From Actinomycetota bacterium (GTDB taxonomy: Bacteria; Actinomycetota; Acidimicrobiia; Acidimicrobiales; Iamiaceae), in contig JAHBSO010000002.1 in NCBI GenBank assembly GCA_019639075.1, positions 287,593 to 351,592 on the forward strand: a stretch of DNA of 64,000 nt, in the 5' to 3' direction. The translations under genes were made by a program, and so were the position numbers. Under the pieces are notes generated by a model. It did no database searches, was not told where the DNA came from, and worked only from the letters and a program-made list of their open reading frames with translations. Positions 55,399 to 64,000 of the stretch are shown here, one piece after another. Within the stretch, counting starts at the first letter, position 1. Each line of letters begins with the position of its first letter.

Positions 55399-56367
55399 AT
55401 GCGCACACCGTTCCGACGAGTCGTCACCGGGGGTCTCGCCGCGATCGCGCTCGCGGTCGTCGCGGCGACGACGACGGGCTGCGAGAAGGTCGACGAGGGC
55501 ACGTTCACGTTGCTCACCTACAACGTGGCCGGGCTCCCCCAGGAGATCTCGACCGAGCACCCGGGCACGAACATCCCGCTCATCAGCCCGAAGCTCGAGC
55601 CGTACGACATCGTCCTCACCCAGGAGGACTTCGACTGGTGGGTCCCCTCCCTCGACGTCCTCGACTTCGCCAACTACCACGAGCGGCTGCGGGCCCAGAC
55701 CACGTACCCGTGGCGGACCGACCGTCACCCCGGCCCGGCCGCGGTCGGGATCGACGGCACCGACCCCGAACGACCGATGCCGATCGTCGGTGACGGTCTC
55801 GGCGTGATGAGCCGCTTCCCGTTCGAGGGCACCGACCGGGTGCCGTGGGAGCACTGCTTCGGCGGCGCCGACACCTCCGACGGCGGCGCCGGCGACTGCC
55901 TGGCGATGAAGGGCTTCTCGATGACCCGCATCACCGTGGCCGACGGCGTCCAGATCGACGTGTACAACCTGCACGCCGAGGCCGGCCGGACCGCGGCCGA
56001 CAACCGCGTCCACGCCGAGGACTTCGAGCTGCTCGCCGACTACATCAACACGCACTCGGCCCGCCGACCGGTCATCGTCGCCGGCGACACGAACCTGCAC
56101 ACCGAGCCCGGTCACGTCATGGAACCGATCCACGGACCGATCTGGGACCGCTTCGTCGAGGAGACCGGACTCATCGACGTCTGCACCATCACCGCCTGCG
56201 AGGAGCCCGGATCCATCGACAAGGTGGCATGGCGCAACGGCAACGGCGTCATCCTCGCCGTCGACGAACGTCGATGGGAGGACGACACCTTCGTCGACGC
56301 GAACGGCGCCGACCTCAGCGACCACCCGCCCGTCGCCGTGCAGTTCGGCTGGTCCCGCTGGGAGTGA
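55399..56367 (+). CDS. lipoprotein of the endonuclease/exonuclease/phosphatase fold
   Basis: A 322-residue exported protein with lipobox TTGC (Cys28). The DNase I-like fold is complete: Asn in LTYNVAGLP, Glu in LTQEDFD, DVYNLHAEAG for the His region, VAGDTNLH and the terminal SDHPPV. Relatives include sphingomyelinase-type phosphodiesterases, so a secreted lipid or nucleotide phosphodiesterase is likely. GGGGAGG lies five or six bases before the ATG; a TAGTGT box at 55345 may be the -10. It is on the opposite strand to the ribosomal operon and convergent with map. Confidence 0.88.
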   Translation: MRTPFRRVVTGGLAAIALAVVAATTTGCEKVDEGTFTLLTYNVAGLPQEISTEHPGTNIPLISPKLEPYDIVLTQEDFDWWVPSLDVLDFANYHERLRAQTTYPWRTDRHPGPAAVGIDGTDPERPMPIVGDGLGVMSRFPFEGTDRVPWEHCFGGADTSDGGAGDCLAMKGFSMTRITVADGVQIDVYNLHAEAGRTAADNRVHAEDFELLADYINTHSARRPVIVAGDTNLHTEPGHVMEPIHGPIWDRFVEETGLIDVCTITACEEPGSIDKVAWRNGNGVILAVDERRWEDDTFVDANGADLSDHPPVAVQFGWSRWE

Positions 56368-56382
56368 GGCCGGCGCCCGACC

Positions 56383-57153
56383 TCAGGGCCGGGTGAGGAC
56401 CTGCGGCCCGTCGGCGGTGATCGCGATCGTGTGCTCGACGTGCGCGGCCCAGTCGCCCGACGCCGTCACGACGCTCCAGTCGTCGTCGAGGAGCTCGACC
56501 TCGGGATCGCCGAGGACCACCATCGGCTCGACGGCCAGCACGTTGCCGGCCCGGAGCTTCACACCGGTGCCGGCGGCACCCTGGTTCGGCACGTTGGGCG
56601 GCTCGTGCATCGCCCGTCCGATGCCGTGGCCGGTGAAGCCCTCCACGACCGACAGACCGGCGGCCGTGGCCACCGACTCGACCGCGTGGCCGATGTCGCC
56701 GAGGCGGGCACCCGGCACCATGGCCTCGATCGCCGCGTCGAGCGACCGCTCCGCGGCGTCGATCATGGCCAGGACCTCGGGGGCGACGGTGCCGACCGGG
56801 GCGGTGAACGCCGCGTCGCCGTGCCACCCGTCGACGATCGCACCGCAGTCGATCGACACGATGTCGCCGTCGTGCAGCACGACCTCGTCGGTCGGGATGC
56901 CGTGCACCACCATCGAGTTCGGCGACGCGCAGATCACCGCCGGGAACGGCGGGTTCGAGTAGCCGAGGAAGTTCGACGTGGCGCCCCGGCGGGCGAGCAC
57001 CTCACGACCGATCCGATCGAGCGCACCGGTGGTCACCCCGGGCCGGATCGCCTCGCGGATCCGCTCGTGCATCTCGGCGACGACCGCTCCGGCCCGTCGC
57101 ATCACCGCGATCTCCGCGTCGGTCCGCACGGCCGGACCCTTCGCGAAGAGCAC
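56383..57153 (-). CDS. map: type I methionine aminopeptidase
   Basis: Removes the initiator Met. The 256-residue protein has metal ligands in SIDCGAIVDGWHGDAAF (two Asp), GFTGHGIGRAMHEPP (His), LAVEPMV (Glu) and a final Glu in HVEHTIAI. His in NSMVVHGIPTD is the usual substrate contact. GTG start one base after the adk stop. It is separated from infA by an opposite-strand gene. Confidence 0.97.
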   Translation of the reverse strand: MLFAKGPAVRTDAEIAVMRRAGAVVAEMHERIREAIRPGVTTGALDRIGREVLARRGATSNFLGYSNPPFPAVICASPNSMVVHGIPTDEVVLHDGDIVSIDCGAIVDGWHGDAAFTAPVGTVAPEVLAMIDAAERSLDAAIEAMVPGARLGDIGHAVESVATAAGLSVVEGFTGHGIGRAMHEPPNVPNQGAAGTGVKLRAGNVLAVEPMVVLGDPEVELLDDDWSVVTASGDWAAHVEHTIAITADGPQVLTRP

Positions 57154-57154
57154 G

Positions 57155-57817
57155 TCAGCCGCCGATCCGGGCCTCGATCGCGGCGAGCAGCCGCGTGAAC
57201 ACCTCGTCGGCGGTCCCGATGCCGTCGACGTCGACCAGCAGCCCGGCCCGCTCGTAGAACGGGACCAGGGGCAGCGTCTCGGCGGCGTACAGGTCGAGGC
57301 GCTTGCGCACCGCGCCCTCCTCGTCGTCGTCGCGCTGGACGACCTTGCCGCCGTCGACGTCGCAGATCCAGCCGTTCTTGGGCGGGGCGTCGACCGAGTA
57401 GATCGACCCGCAGGACTCGCAGACCCGGCGCTTGGTGATCCGTTCCAGCACGACGTCCTCGGGGACCTCGAGGTTGACCACGACCTGCAACGGACGCTCC
57501 GAGGTGATCTCGGCCAGCGCCGCGCCCTGCGCCTCGGTGCGGGGGAACCCGTCGAGGATGTAGCCGCGGGCGGTGGTGTCGCTCTCGTTGAGCCGCTCGT
57601 CGACGATGCCGACCATGATGTCGTCCGACACCAGGCCACCCGCGTCCATGACCGACTTGGCCTTCAGACCGAACTCGGTGCCCGCCGCGACCGCGGCCCG
57701 CAGCATGTCGCCGGTGGAGATGTGCGGCACCACGAAGTGCTGGGCCAGGCGGACGGCCTGGGTGCCCTTGCCCGCACCCTGTCGGCCGAGCATCACGAGA
57801 CGGACCCCGTCGGTCAT
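57155..57817 (-). CDS. adk: adenylate kinase
   Basis: A 220-residue long-form kinase (ATP + AMP to 2 ADP). The P-loop is LGRQGAGKGTQA, the AMP site is ISTGDMLRAAV and the signature is LDGFPRTEAQG. The LID keeps a structural zinc site (CESCG, then CDVDGG). It lies eight bases after secY. Confidence 0.97.
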   Translation of the reverse strand: MTDGVRLVMLGRQGAGKGTQAVRLAQHFVVPHISTGDMLRAAVAAGTEFGLKAKSVMDAGGLVSDDIMVGIVDERLNESDTTARGYILDGFPRTEAQGAALAEITSERPLQVVVNLEVPEDVVLERITKRRVCESCGSIYSVDAPPKNGWICDVDGGKVVQRDDDEEGAVRKRLDLYAAETLPLVPFYERAGLLVDVDGIGTADEVFTRLLAAIEARIGG

Positions 57818-57825
57818 CGCCGGAC

Positions 57826-59211
57826 CTACTTGCCCTTCGCCGAGGCCTTCGCCCGGGCCTTGGCGGTGTCGAGGAAGCCGTCGTAGTTGCGCATCATCAG
57901 CTGACCGTCGATCTGCTTCACGGTCTCGAGCGACACGCCGACGGCGATGAGGATCGAGACGCCGAAGAAGCCGAGCGAGTTGCCGCCGGTGGTGTCACCG
58001 AGGGCCTGGCCGATGGCGTAGGCCGGGATCAGCGCGATGGCGGCCACGAACAGGGCGCCGGGGAGGGTGATCCGGGACAGGATCTTCGCCAGGTACCGCT
58101 CGGTCTGGTAGCCGGGCCGGATGCCGGGGATGAAGCCGCCCTGCTTGCGGATCTGGTCGGCCTGCTTGTGCGGGTCGAACTGGATCGCCGTGTAGAAGTA
58201 GGCGAAGGCGATGATCAGGATCCCGTAGAACGCCAGGTAGAACGGCGAGGTCGAGCGGACCAGGTGGCTGTTGATCCACGTCTGCACGTTGAACGCCCAG
58301 TTCGGGTTCTCGGCGGTGGCGTCGCCGGCCGGCAGGATCTGGGAGATGATCACCGGCAGGTACAGGACCGAGCTGGCGAAGATGATCGAGATCACGCCGG
58401 CCCCGTTGACCTTCAGCGGGATGTAGGTGCTCTGGCCGCCGTACATCTTGCGGCCGACCTGGCGTTTGGCGAACTGGACCGGGATCCGCCGCACCCCCTG
58501 CTCGACGAAGACGATCGCCACCAGCAGCGCCATGAACATGAGGCCGATGAGGATCATCGCCGTCAGACCGGACTCCTTGCGGACCGTCCAGAAGTGCGCC
58601 GGCAGGGTGCTCACCACCGAGGCGAAGATCAGGATCGACATGCCGTTGCCGACGCCGCGCTCGGTGATGACCTCGCCGAACCACATCAGCAGCGAGAACC
58701 CGGCGGTCAGCGTGAGCACGACGAGCGCGAAGCGCCCGGTCGAGTAGCTGGTGCCGAAGATGTCCTTGCCGATGCCACCCCGGCCGAAGGCCCCCTGGCC
58801 GCCGGTGTGGAACAGGTACGTGATGCCGGTGGCCTGGAGGAGCGCGATGCCCACACCGAGGTAGCGGGTCCACTGCGTGATCTTGCGCTGGCCGACCGCG
58901 CCCTGCTCCTGCCACTGCTCCAGCTTCGGGATCACCACGGCGAGGATCTGCATGATGATCGATGCGGTGATGTACGGCATGATCCCGAGCGCGAACACCG
59001 CGAACTGGGTGATGGCGCCGCCGGAGAAGGTCTGGAGGAACCCGAGGACGCCGCCGCTCTTCGCCTGCTCCTCGAGGTCGGTGATCACCGCGAGGTCGAT
59101 CCCGGGCACCGGGATGTGGGCCCCGAAGCGGTAGACCGCCACCATGAACAGCGTGAACAGCAGCTTGTTCCGCAGTTCGGCGATCTTGAAGACGTTGCGG
59201 AGGGTCGACAC
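57826..59211 (-). CDS. secY: protein translocase subunit SecY
   Basis: A 461-residue, ten-helix core of the Sec channel. The plug/first loop has FGAHIPVPGID, the second helix signature is GIMPYITASIIMQIL, and the cytosolic loop for SecA/ribosome has KQADQIRKQGGFIPGIRPG. GTG start. The gap to rplO is 47 bases. Confidence 0.98.
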   Translation of the reverse strand: MSTLRNVFKIAELRNKLLFTLFMVAVYRFGAHIPVPGIDLAVITDLEEQAKSGGVLGFLQTFSGGAITQFAVFALGIMPYITASIIMQILAVVIPKLEQWQEQGAVGQRKITQWTRYLGVGIALLQATGITYLFHTGGQGAFGRGGIGKDIFGTSYSTGRFALVVLTLTAGFSLLMWFGEVITERGVGNGMSILIFASVVSTLPAHFWTVRKESGLTAMILIGLMFMALLVAIVFVEQGVRRIPVQFAKRQVGRKMYGGQSTYIPLKVNGAGVISIIFASSVLYLPVIISQILPAGDATAENPNWAFNVQTWINSHLVRSTSPFYLAFYGILIIAFAYFYTAIQFDPHKQADQIRKQGGFIPGIRPGYQTERYLAKILSRITLPGALFVAAIALIPAYAIGQALGDTTGGNSLGFFGVSILIAVGVSLETVKQIDGQLMMRNYDGFLDTAKARAKASAKGK

Positions 59212-59258
59212 CTGCGCTCCAGGGTTGGGATGACGGCCCGAGGGCCGTCAGCGGTACG

Positions 59259-59747
59259 TCAGCGGTTGGTGAACTGGTTGCCCTTGGCGGGCGGGCGACC
59301 GTCGCCCCACGGGAGGGGCAGGCGCTCCACGGTACCGCCCGCTGCGGTGATGGCCGATTCGGCCGACGCCGAGAAGGCGTGGGCCTTGACCGTCACCGCG
59401 CGGCCGATCTCACCGCGGCCCAGGATCTTCACCAGCGCCTTCTTGCCGACCAGCCCCTTGGCGTGGAGCGACTCCGGCGTGACCTCGTCGAGGCCGGTGG
59501 CGTCGAGGGTGTCGAGGTTGATGCCCTGGTACTCCACGCGGAACGGGTTCTTGAAGCCCTTCAGCTTCGGCACCCGCATGTGGAGGGGCATCTGGCCGCC
59601 TTCGAAGGCGGCGGGGATGGTGCCGCGGGCCTTCTGGCCCTTCGTGCCGCGGCCGGCGGTCTTGCCGCCCCGGCCGCCGATGCCGCGCGCGACGCGCTTG
59701 CGGTCCCGGTTCGAACCGGCCGCGGGCTGGAGGTCGTGGACCTTCAT
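59259..59747 (-). CDS. rplO: 50S ribosomal protein L15
   Basis: A 162-residue L15. It begins [20 protein letters not shown] with the Gly-rich loop [20 protein letters not shown], then [19 protein letters not shown]. The ATG shares one base with the rpmD stop. Confidence 0.98.
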   Translation of the reverse strand: MKVHDLQPAAGSNRDRKRVARGIGGRGGKTAGRGTKGQKARGTIPAAFEGGQMPLHMRVPKLKGFKNPFRVEYQGINLDTLDATGLDEVTPESLHAKGLVGKKALVKILGRGEIGRAVTVKAHAFSASAESAITAAGGTVERLPLPWGDGRPPAKGNQFTNR

Positions 59748-59941
59748 CAGGCTTCGCCTTCCTTGACTTCCTCGACCGACACCAGGTGCGGGACCTTGGC
59801 GATCATGCCGCGGACCTCGGGACGGTCGGGGAGGGTGTTGGACTTGCCGATGCGGCCGAGGCCCAGCGCCCGGATGGTGCCGCGCTGCTTGGGCTTGGTG
59901 CCGATCGTGGACTTGATCTGGGTGACCTTGAGGTCGGTCAT
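59747..59941 (-). CDS. rpmD: 50S ribosomal protein L30
   Basis: A 64-residue L30 ([20 protein letters not shown], then [20 protein letters not shown]). An in-frame GTG at 59947 overlaps the rpsE stop, but GAGGTG is properly spaced only for the ATG at 59941. Confidence 0.97.
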   Translation of the reverse strand: MTDLKVTQIKSTIGTKPKQRGTIRALGLGRIGKSNTLPDRPEVRGMIAKVPHLVSVEEVKEGEA

Positions 59942-59943
59942 GG

Positions 59944-60510
59944 TCACTTCACCTCTTCGATCGTGACCGGGCCGCGCTCGGACTCCCGGTAGGCCTCGAG
60001 CAGGCCCTTCGGGACGAACTCCTCGGGCGAGAGGCCGCGGAGCCGGGCGACCTCGTCGGGGCGCTTCAGGTCCTGGAGGCCGGCGATGGTGGCCCGGGCG
60101 ACGTTGATGTGGTTGGCCGAGCCGAGCGACTTGCAGAGCACGTCGTGGATGCCGGCCTCCTCGAGGATGGCGCGGGCGGCGCCACCGGCGATCACACCGG
60201 TACCGGGGGCGGCGGGCTTGAGCATCACGCGGCCGGCACCCATGACCCCGATCACGGGGTGGGTGATGGTCGAGCCGGCGAGCGGGACGGAGAAGAGGTT
60301 CTTGCGCGCCTCCTCGGTGCCCTTCTGGATCGCCAGCGGCACCTCCTTCGCCTTGCCGTACCCGAGACCGACGCGGCCGGCGCCGTCACCGATCACCACG
60401 AGCGCGGTGAAGGAGAAGCGGCGGCCGCCCTTGACCACCTTGGCCACGCGGTTGATGTTGATCACGCGCGACTCGCGGAGCTGCACGTCGGAATTGGTCT
60501 GCGGTGCCAT
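59944..60510 (-). CDS. rpsE: 30S ribosomal protein S5
   Basis: A 188-residue S5. It has the double-stranded-RNA-binding part ([40 protein letters not shown]) and the C-terminal domain with [20 protein letters not shown]. The ATG shares one base with the rplR stop. Confidence 0.98.
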   Translation of the reverse strand: MAPQTNSDVQLRESRVININRVAKVVKGGRRFSFTALVVIGDGAGRVGLGYGKAKEVPLAIQKGTEEARKNLFSVPLAGSTITHPVIGVMGAGRVMLKPAAPGTGVIAGGAARAILEEAGIHDVLCKSLGSANHINVARATIAGLQDLKRPDEVARLRGLSPEEFVPKGLLEAYRESERGPVTIEEVK

Positions 60511-60872
60511 CAGAACTCCAGTCCGCCCTCGCGGGCGGCATCGGCGAGCGCCGCGATGCGGCCGTGGTAGAGGTTGCCGCCGCGGTCGAAGACGACGGTG
60601 GCGACACCGGCGTCCTTGGCCCGGGAGGCGACGAGCTCCCCGACCTTCTTGGCCGCGTCGACGTTGCCGCCGGAGCCCTCGAAGCCGGGCTCGGTCGAGG
60701 ACGCCGCGGCCAGGGTGTGGCCGGCGCGGTCGTCGATGACCTGGGCGGTGATGTGCTTGTTGGAGCGGAACACGGCCAGGCGGGGACGCTCGGCGGTGCC
60801 CTTCACCTTCTTGCGGACCCGGCGGTGCCGGCGGATCCGTGCTTCGCGGTTCTTCTTCGCAGAAACGGTCAT
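60510..60872 (-). CDS. rplR: 50S ribosomal protein L18
   Basis: A 120-residue 5S-rRNA-binding L18: [34 protein letters not shown] and the final [20 protein letters not shown]. Nine bases after rplF. Confidence 0.98.
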   Translation of the reverse strand: MTVSAKKNREARIRRHRRVRKKVKGTAERPRLAVFRSNKHITAQVIDDRAGHTLAAASSTEPGFEGSGGNVDAAKKVGELVASRAKDAGVATVVFDRGGNLYHGRIAALADAAREGGLEF

Positions 60873-60881
60873 CGGAGTTCC

Positions 60882-61421
60882 TTACTTCCCGGACTTGCCG
60901 GCCTTGCGGGCCACGTGCTCACCGAGGTACCGGACGCCCTTGCCCTTGTAGGGCTCGGGCTTGCGGAGCTTGCGGATGTCGGCGGCCACCTGACCGACGA
61001 CCTCCTTGTCGGCGCCCTTCACCACGATGCGGTTCGGGGCCGGCACCTCGAAGGAGATGCCGTCGGGGGCCGAGACGCTCACGGTGTGGCTGAAGCCGAG
61101 CGCGAGGTCGATGGCGTCGGAGCCCTTGGCGGTGGCCCGGAAGCCGACGCCGATGATCTCGAGCTCCTTGGCGAAGCCGTCGGTCACGCCGACGACCATG
61201 TTGTTCACGAGCGACCGGACCAGGCCGTGCATGGCCCGGTTCTGGCGCTCGTCGTTCGGGCGCTCGACGAGGAGCGTCTCGCCGTCCTGGCGGACGGTGA
61301 TCTCGCCGGGCACGTCACGCTCGAGGGTGCCCTTGGGACCCTTCACGGTGACGTGGCGGTCGGCGATGGTGACGTCGACGCCGCTGGGGATGGTGATCGG
61401 GGCTTTGCCGATGCGGGACAC
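60882..61421 (-). CDS. rplF: 50S ribosomal protein L6
   Basis: A 179-residue L6: [20 protein letters not shown] at the start, two alpha-beta repeats, and the C-terminal [20 protein letters not shown]. Nine bases after rpsH. Confidence 0.98.
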   Translation of the reverse strand: MSRIGKAPITIPSGVDVTIADRHVTVKGPKGTLERDVPGEITVRQDGETLLVERPNDERQNRAMHGLVRSLVNNMVVGVTDGFAKELEIIGVGFRATAKGSDAIDLALGFSHTVSVSAPDGISFEVPAPNRIVVKGADKEVVGQVAADIRKLRKPEPYKGKGVRYLGEHVARKAGKSGK

Positions 61422-61430
61422 GTTGCGCTC

Positions 61431-61835
61431 CTACCAGACGAAGCACAGGACCTCGCCGCCCACGTTGCGCTTGCGCGCCTCGCGGTCGGTCATGAGGCCC
61501 TGGCTGGTCGAGACGACGGCGACACCCAGGCCACCGAGGACGCGCGGGACGTCCTGGGCGGGCGAGTACACCCGGAGACCGGGCTTGGACACCCGGCGGA
61601 GGCCGGAGATCGTCCGGGCCCGCTCGGGCGAGTACTTCATGGTGACGGTGAGGGACTTGCCGGGCTTGTCGTTGTTCGCGGCGACGGCGAAGTCCTCGAT
61701 GTAGCCCTCCTTCTTCAGGATGGCCGCGAGGGCCTCCTTCTGCTTGGAGGACGGCATGGAGACCTCGTCGTGCATCGCCGTGTTGGCGTTGCGGATGCGG
61801 GTCAGCATGTCGGCGATGGGATCGGTCATGGTCAT
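61431..61835 (-). CDS. rpsH: 30S ribosomal protein S8
   Basis: A 134-residue S8: [20 protein letters not shown], then [13 protein letters not shown] and the C-terminal [20 protein letters not shown] ending in the typical Trp. GAGGAGG lies eight bases before the first of two nearby ATG codons. Confidence 0.98.
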   Translation of the reverse strand: MTMTDPIADMLTRIRNANTAMHDEVSMPSSKQKEALAAILKKEGYIEDFAVAANNDKPGKSLTVTMKYSPERARTISGLRRVSKPGLRVYSPAQDVPRVLGGLGVAVVSTSQGLMTDREARKRNVGGEVLCFVW

Positions 61836-61848
61836 GGTTCCTGCCTCC

Positions 61849-62034
61849 TCACCAGCTCGCCTTGGTCACGCCCGGGATCTCCCCGGCGTGCACCATGTCC
61901 CGCAGGCAGACGCGGCACAGGTTGAACTTGCGGTACACCGAGTGCGGACGGCCGCACTTCTGGCAGCGGGTGTAGCCCCGCACCTTGAACTTGGGCTTCT
62001 TGTTGGCCTTGTTGATCAACGCCTTCTTCGCCAT
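61849..62034 (-). CDS. rpsN: 30S ribosomal protein S14, zinc-binding type Z
   Basis: A 61-residue short S14 with two CxxC pairs (CQKCG and CRVCL), which bind zinc; ends [11 protein letters not shown]. It shares one base with the rplE stop. Confidence 0.98.
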   Translation of the reverse strand: MAKKALINKANKKPKFKVRGYTRCQKCGRPHSVYRKFNLCRVCLRDMVHAGEIPGVTKASW

Positions 62035-62603
62035 CAGCTCTGCCCCTCACGCTTGAACGGGAAGCCGAAGGCGTCGAGCAGCGCCTTGCCCTCGGCGTTG
62101 GTCCGGGCCGTGGTCACGATGGTGATGTCCATGCCCCGGGTCCGGTCGATCTTGTCGTAGTCGATCTCCGGGAAGATCAGCTGTTCGGTCACGCCGAACG
62201 TGTAGTTGCCCCGACCGTCGAAGCTGTTCGCCGGCAGCCCGCGGAAGTCGCGGATGCGGGGGATCGCCAGGGCGATCAACCGGTCCAGGAACTCCCACAT
62301 GCGATCGCCCCGCAGGGTGACCTTGGCGCCGATGGCGTTGCCCTCGCGCAGCTTGAACGTGGCGATCGACTTCTTCGCCCGGGTGATCAGCGGCTTCTGG
62401 CCGGTGATCAGGGTCAGGTCGGCGACCGCGTGCTCGAGGAGCGAACCCTGGGCCACGGCATCGCCGACGCCCATGTTCACCACGATCTTCTCGAGGCGCG
62501 GGACCTCCATGACGTTGCCGAGCTCGAGGTCCTTCTGGAGCTGGGCCCGGATCTCTTCCTGGTACTTCGTCTTCAGACGGGGCACCGTGGCGGTGGCGCT
62601 CAC
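62034..62603 (-). CDS. rplE: 50S ribosomal protein L5
   Basis: A 189-residue 5S-rRNA-binding L5: [40 protein letters not shown], and [20 protein letters not shown] near the end. The GTG start overlaps the rplX stop (GTGA). Confidence 0.98.
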   Translation of the reverse strand: MSATATVPRLKTKYQEEIRAQLQKDLELGNVMEVPRLEKIVVNMGVGDAVAQGSLLEHAVADLTLITGQKPLITRAKKSIATFKLREGNAIGAKVTLRGDRMWEFLDRLIALAIPRIRDFRGLPANSFDGRGNYTFGVTEQLIFPEIDYDKIDRTRGMDITIVTTARTNAEGKALLDAFGFPFKREGQS

Positions 62604-62917
62604 TTGATCTCCTCGCCGGTCCGCTTGCAGATGCGGATCTTCTTGCCGTCGACGACCTTGAAGCCGACGCGGGTGGGCTTGCCGTCCTTGGGGCTGATCA
62701 GGGCGACGTTGCTCACCTGGATCGGCATGTCCTTGTCGTGGATGCCGCCCGACTCGGTGGCCGTGCGCGACTTGGTGTGGCGCTTCGCCGTGTTCACGCC
62801 CTCGACGACGACCTTGCCCTCGCTGGGGAGCGCCTTGGTGACCACGCTCTCCTTGCCCTTGTCCTTGCCGGACAGGACCACGACGCGGTCGCCCTTGCGG
62901 ATCTTCAGACCTGCCAT
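62600..62917 (-). CDS. rplX: 50S ribosomal protein L24
   Basis: A 105-residue L24 with the KOW motif ([20 protein letters not shown]) and [17 protein letters not shown]. The ATG at 62917 suits the GGAGG spacing better than the adjacent GTG at 62920. Confidence 0.97.
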   Translation of the reverse strand: MAGLKIRKGDRVVVLSGKDKGKESVVTKALPSEGKVVVEGVNTAKRHTKSRTATESGGIHDKDMPIQVSNVALISPKDGKPTRVGFKVVDGKKIRICKRTGEEIK

Positions 62918-63285
62918 CACAACACCTCCGGGGCGAGCGAGACGATGCGCATGAACTTCTTGTCGCGCAGCTCACGGCCGACCGGGCCGAAGATGCGCGT
63001 GCCACGCGGCTGCTGCTGGTCGTTGATCAGCACGGCAGCGTTCTCGTCGAAGCGGATGTAGGAGCCGTCGGGACGACGACGCTCCTTCTTCGTGCGGACG
63101 ACGACGCACTTCACGACGTCGCCCTTCTTCACGCCGGCGCCGGGGATGGCGTCCTTGACGGTGGCGACGAAGACGTCGCCGATGCCCGCGTAGCGCCGGC
63201 GGGAGCCGCCGAGCACCTTGATGCAGAGCACTTCCTTGGCGCCGCTGTTGTCGGCGACGCGGAGACGGGTTTCCTGCTGGATCAT
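62917..63285 (-). CDS. rplN: 50S ribosomal protein L14
   Basis: A 122-residue L14: [40 protein letters not shown], and the C-terminal [20 protein letters not shown]. Four bases after rpsQ. Confidence 0.98.
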   Translation of the reverse strand: MIQQETRLRVADNSGAKEVLCIKVLGGSRRRYAGIGDVFVATVKDAIPGAGVKKGDVVKCVVVRTKKERRRPDGSYIRFDENAAVLINDQQQPRGTRIFGPVGRELRDKKFMRIVSLAPEVL

Positions 63286-63289
63286 GGGA

Positions 63290-63565
63290 TCACTTCGCCC
63301 TTTCCAGGATCTCGAGGATCCGCCAGCGCTTCAGCTTGGAGAGCGGGCGGGTCTCGCCGACCCGGACGCGGTCGCCCTCGCGGAGGGTGTTCTCCTCGTC
63401 GTGGACGTAGAGCCGCGTGGAGCGAGCCATCGTCTTGCGGTACCGCGGGTGGGGCTTGCGGGTGGTGACGGTGACGACGGCGGTCTTGTCCATGCCGGCG
63501 GAGGTCACGATGCCCTCGCGGGTCTTGCGGGCGTTCTCCCGCGTGGTGGTGGTCTCTTCAGCCAT
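63290..63565 (-). CDS. rpsQ: 30S ribosomal protein S17
   Basis: A 91-residue S17 OB-fold: [40 protein letters not shown] and [20 protein letters not shown]. The ATG shares one base with the rpmC stop. Confidence 0.97.
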   Translation of the reverse strand: MAEETTTTRENARKTREGIVTSAGMDKTAVVTVTTRKPHPRYRKTMARSTRLYVHDEENTLREGDRVRVGETRPLSKLKRWRILEILERAK

Positions 63566-63795
63566 CAGGCCTTCTCCTCCTGGGCGAGGGCCTCGGCGGC
63601 CTCGATCTCCCGGGCCCGCAGCTCGGTCTCGTAGCGGGCGATCTCCTTGCGGGCGGTGCGCAGTGCGGCGTTGTTCTCCAGCGTGCCGGTGGCGTGCTGG
63701 ACCCGCAGCTTGAACAGCCGGTCCTTCTCCTCGGCGAGCCGCTCCACGATGGTGGCGGTGTCGAGGTCGGCGGCGGTGGTCGTCGACTTCGCCAT
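63565..63795 (-). CDS. rpmC: 50S ribosomal protein L29
   Basis: A 76-residue two-helix L29 with the motif LFKLRVQHATGTLENNAALR. The C-terminal helix is longer than usual and acidic (EIEAAEALAQEEKA). One-base overlap with rplP. Confidence 0.97.
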   Translation of the reverse strand: MAKSTTTAADLDTATIVERLAEEKDRLFKLRVQHATGTLENNAALRTARKEIARYETELRAREIEAAEALAQEEKA

Positions 63796-64000
63796 CAGAA
63801 GCTCTCCTCACGGGTGACGAACTTGGCCTTGATCGGCAGCTTCTGGATGGCGCGGTCGATGGCCTCGCGGGCGATGGTCTCGTCGGCGTAGGTGAGCTCG
63901 AAGAGCACCCGACCGGGCTTCACGACCGCCACCCAGCGCTCCGGGTTGCCCTTGCCGGAGCCCATGCGGGTCTCGGCGGGCTTCTCGGTCACCGGCTTGT
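63795..64000 (-). CDS. rplP: 50S ribosomal protein L16, C-terminal part
   Basis: The visible part covers the last 68 or so residues of L16: [20 protein letters not shown], then [20 protein letters not shown] and [12 protein letters not shown]. The 5' end lies beyond the window, where the rest of the S10 operon is expected. Confidence 0.97.
   Translation of the reverse strand, partial: KPVTEKPAETRMGSGKGNPERWVAVVKPGRVLFELTYADETIAREAIDRAIQKLPIKAKFVTREESF

Overview
The window is GC-rich chromosomal DNA from an actinobacterium. The low-AT codon usage, many GTG starts, and four-base GTGA/ATGA gene overlaps fit a member of the class Acidimicrobiia (Iamia/Ilumatobacter-like). That placement is an inference from gene order and protein style, not from a search. 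Almost the whole window follows the ancestral actinobacterial order, read on the minus strand from right to left: S10/spc/alpha ribosomal operons, truA, rplM-rpsI, glmM, a glmS-like gene, acpS, nnr, alr, tsaE-tsaB-rimI-tsaD, groES-groEL, guaB, guaB3 and guaA. No rRNA, tRNA, CRISPR array, prophage or transposase was seen.

Region by region. 1-5.7 kb: a membrane protein, an acyl-CoA dehydrogenase, a palindromic repeat cluster and a large GGDEF-EAL protein. 5.8-13 kb: guanine nucleotide synthesis (guaB, guaB3, guaA) with a methyltransferase, then YqgE, a CoA-type Nudix hydrolase and a 52-residue protein. 13-16.7 kb: two tandem TetR paralogues, then groES-groEL under a HrcA-type CIRCE operator. 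16.7-20.1 kb: a patch with two frameshifted surface-glycan-type genes, a small membrane protein and a secreted protein. 20.1-28.6 kb: the t6A tRNA modification genes, a secreted SurE-type lipoprotein, alanine racemase and NAD(P)HX repair. 28.7-37.2 kb: a hydrolase, a pterin dehydratase, an FAD oxidase, AcpS, a very large GlmS-family protein and GlmM. 38.6-51 kb: an accessory block between rplM and truA holding a surface-polymer operon, sulfonate-type oxygenases, a ROK regulator facing a lipoprotein/Tat-peptidase pair, and a TetR-TauD pair. 51-64 kb: truA and the alpha, spc and start of the S10 operons, interrupted once by an opposite-strand phosphoesterase lipoprotein between map and infA.

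Regulatory themes visible in the DNA: strong -35/-10 pairs with 16-18 bp spacing; a recurrent TANNNT -10 box six or seven bases before the start codon, suggesting leaderless mRNAs; rare start codons (CTG for infA and alr, ATC for a lipoprotein); one perfect and one degenerate CIRCE; and palindromic operators in front of a TetR and a ROK gene. Two families of dispersed inverted repeats sit almost only at gene 3' ends.

Most worth following up: the 1,151-residue GlmS-family protein, the nitroreductase/flippase-like/pyruvyltransferase operon, the 29-bp palindrome family, the insertion that splits map from infA, and the non-canonical start codons.
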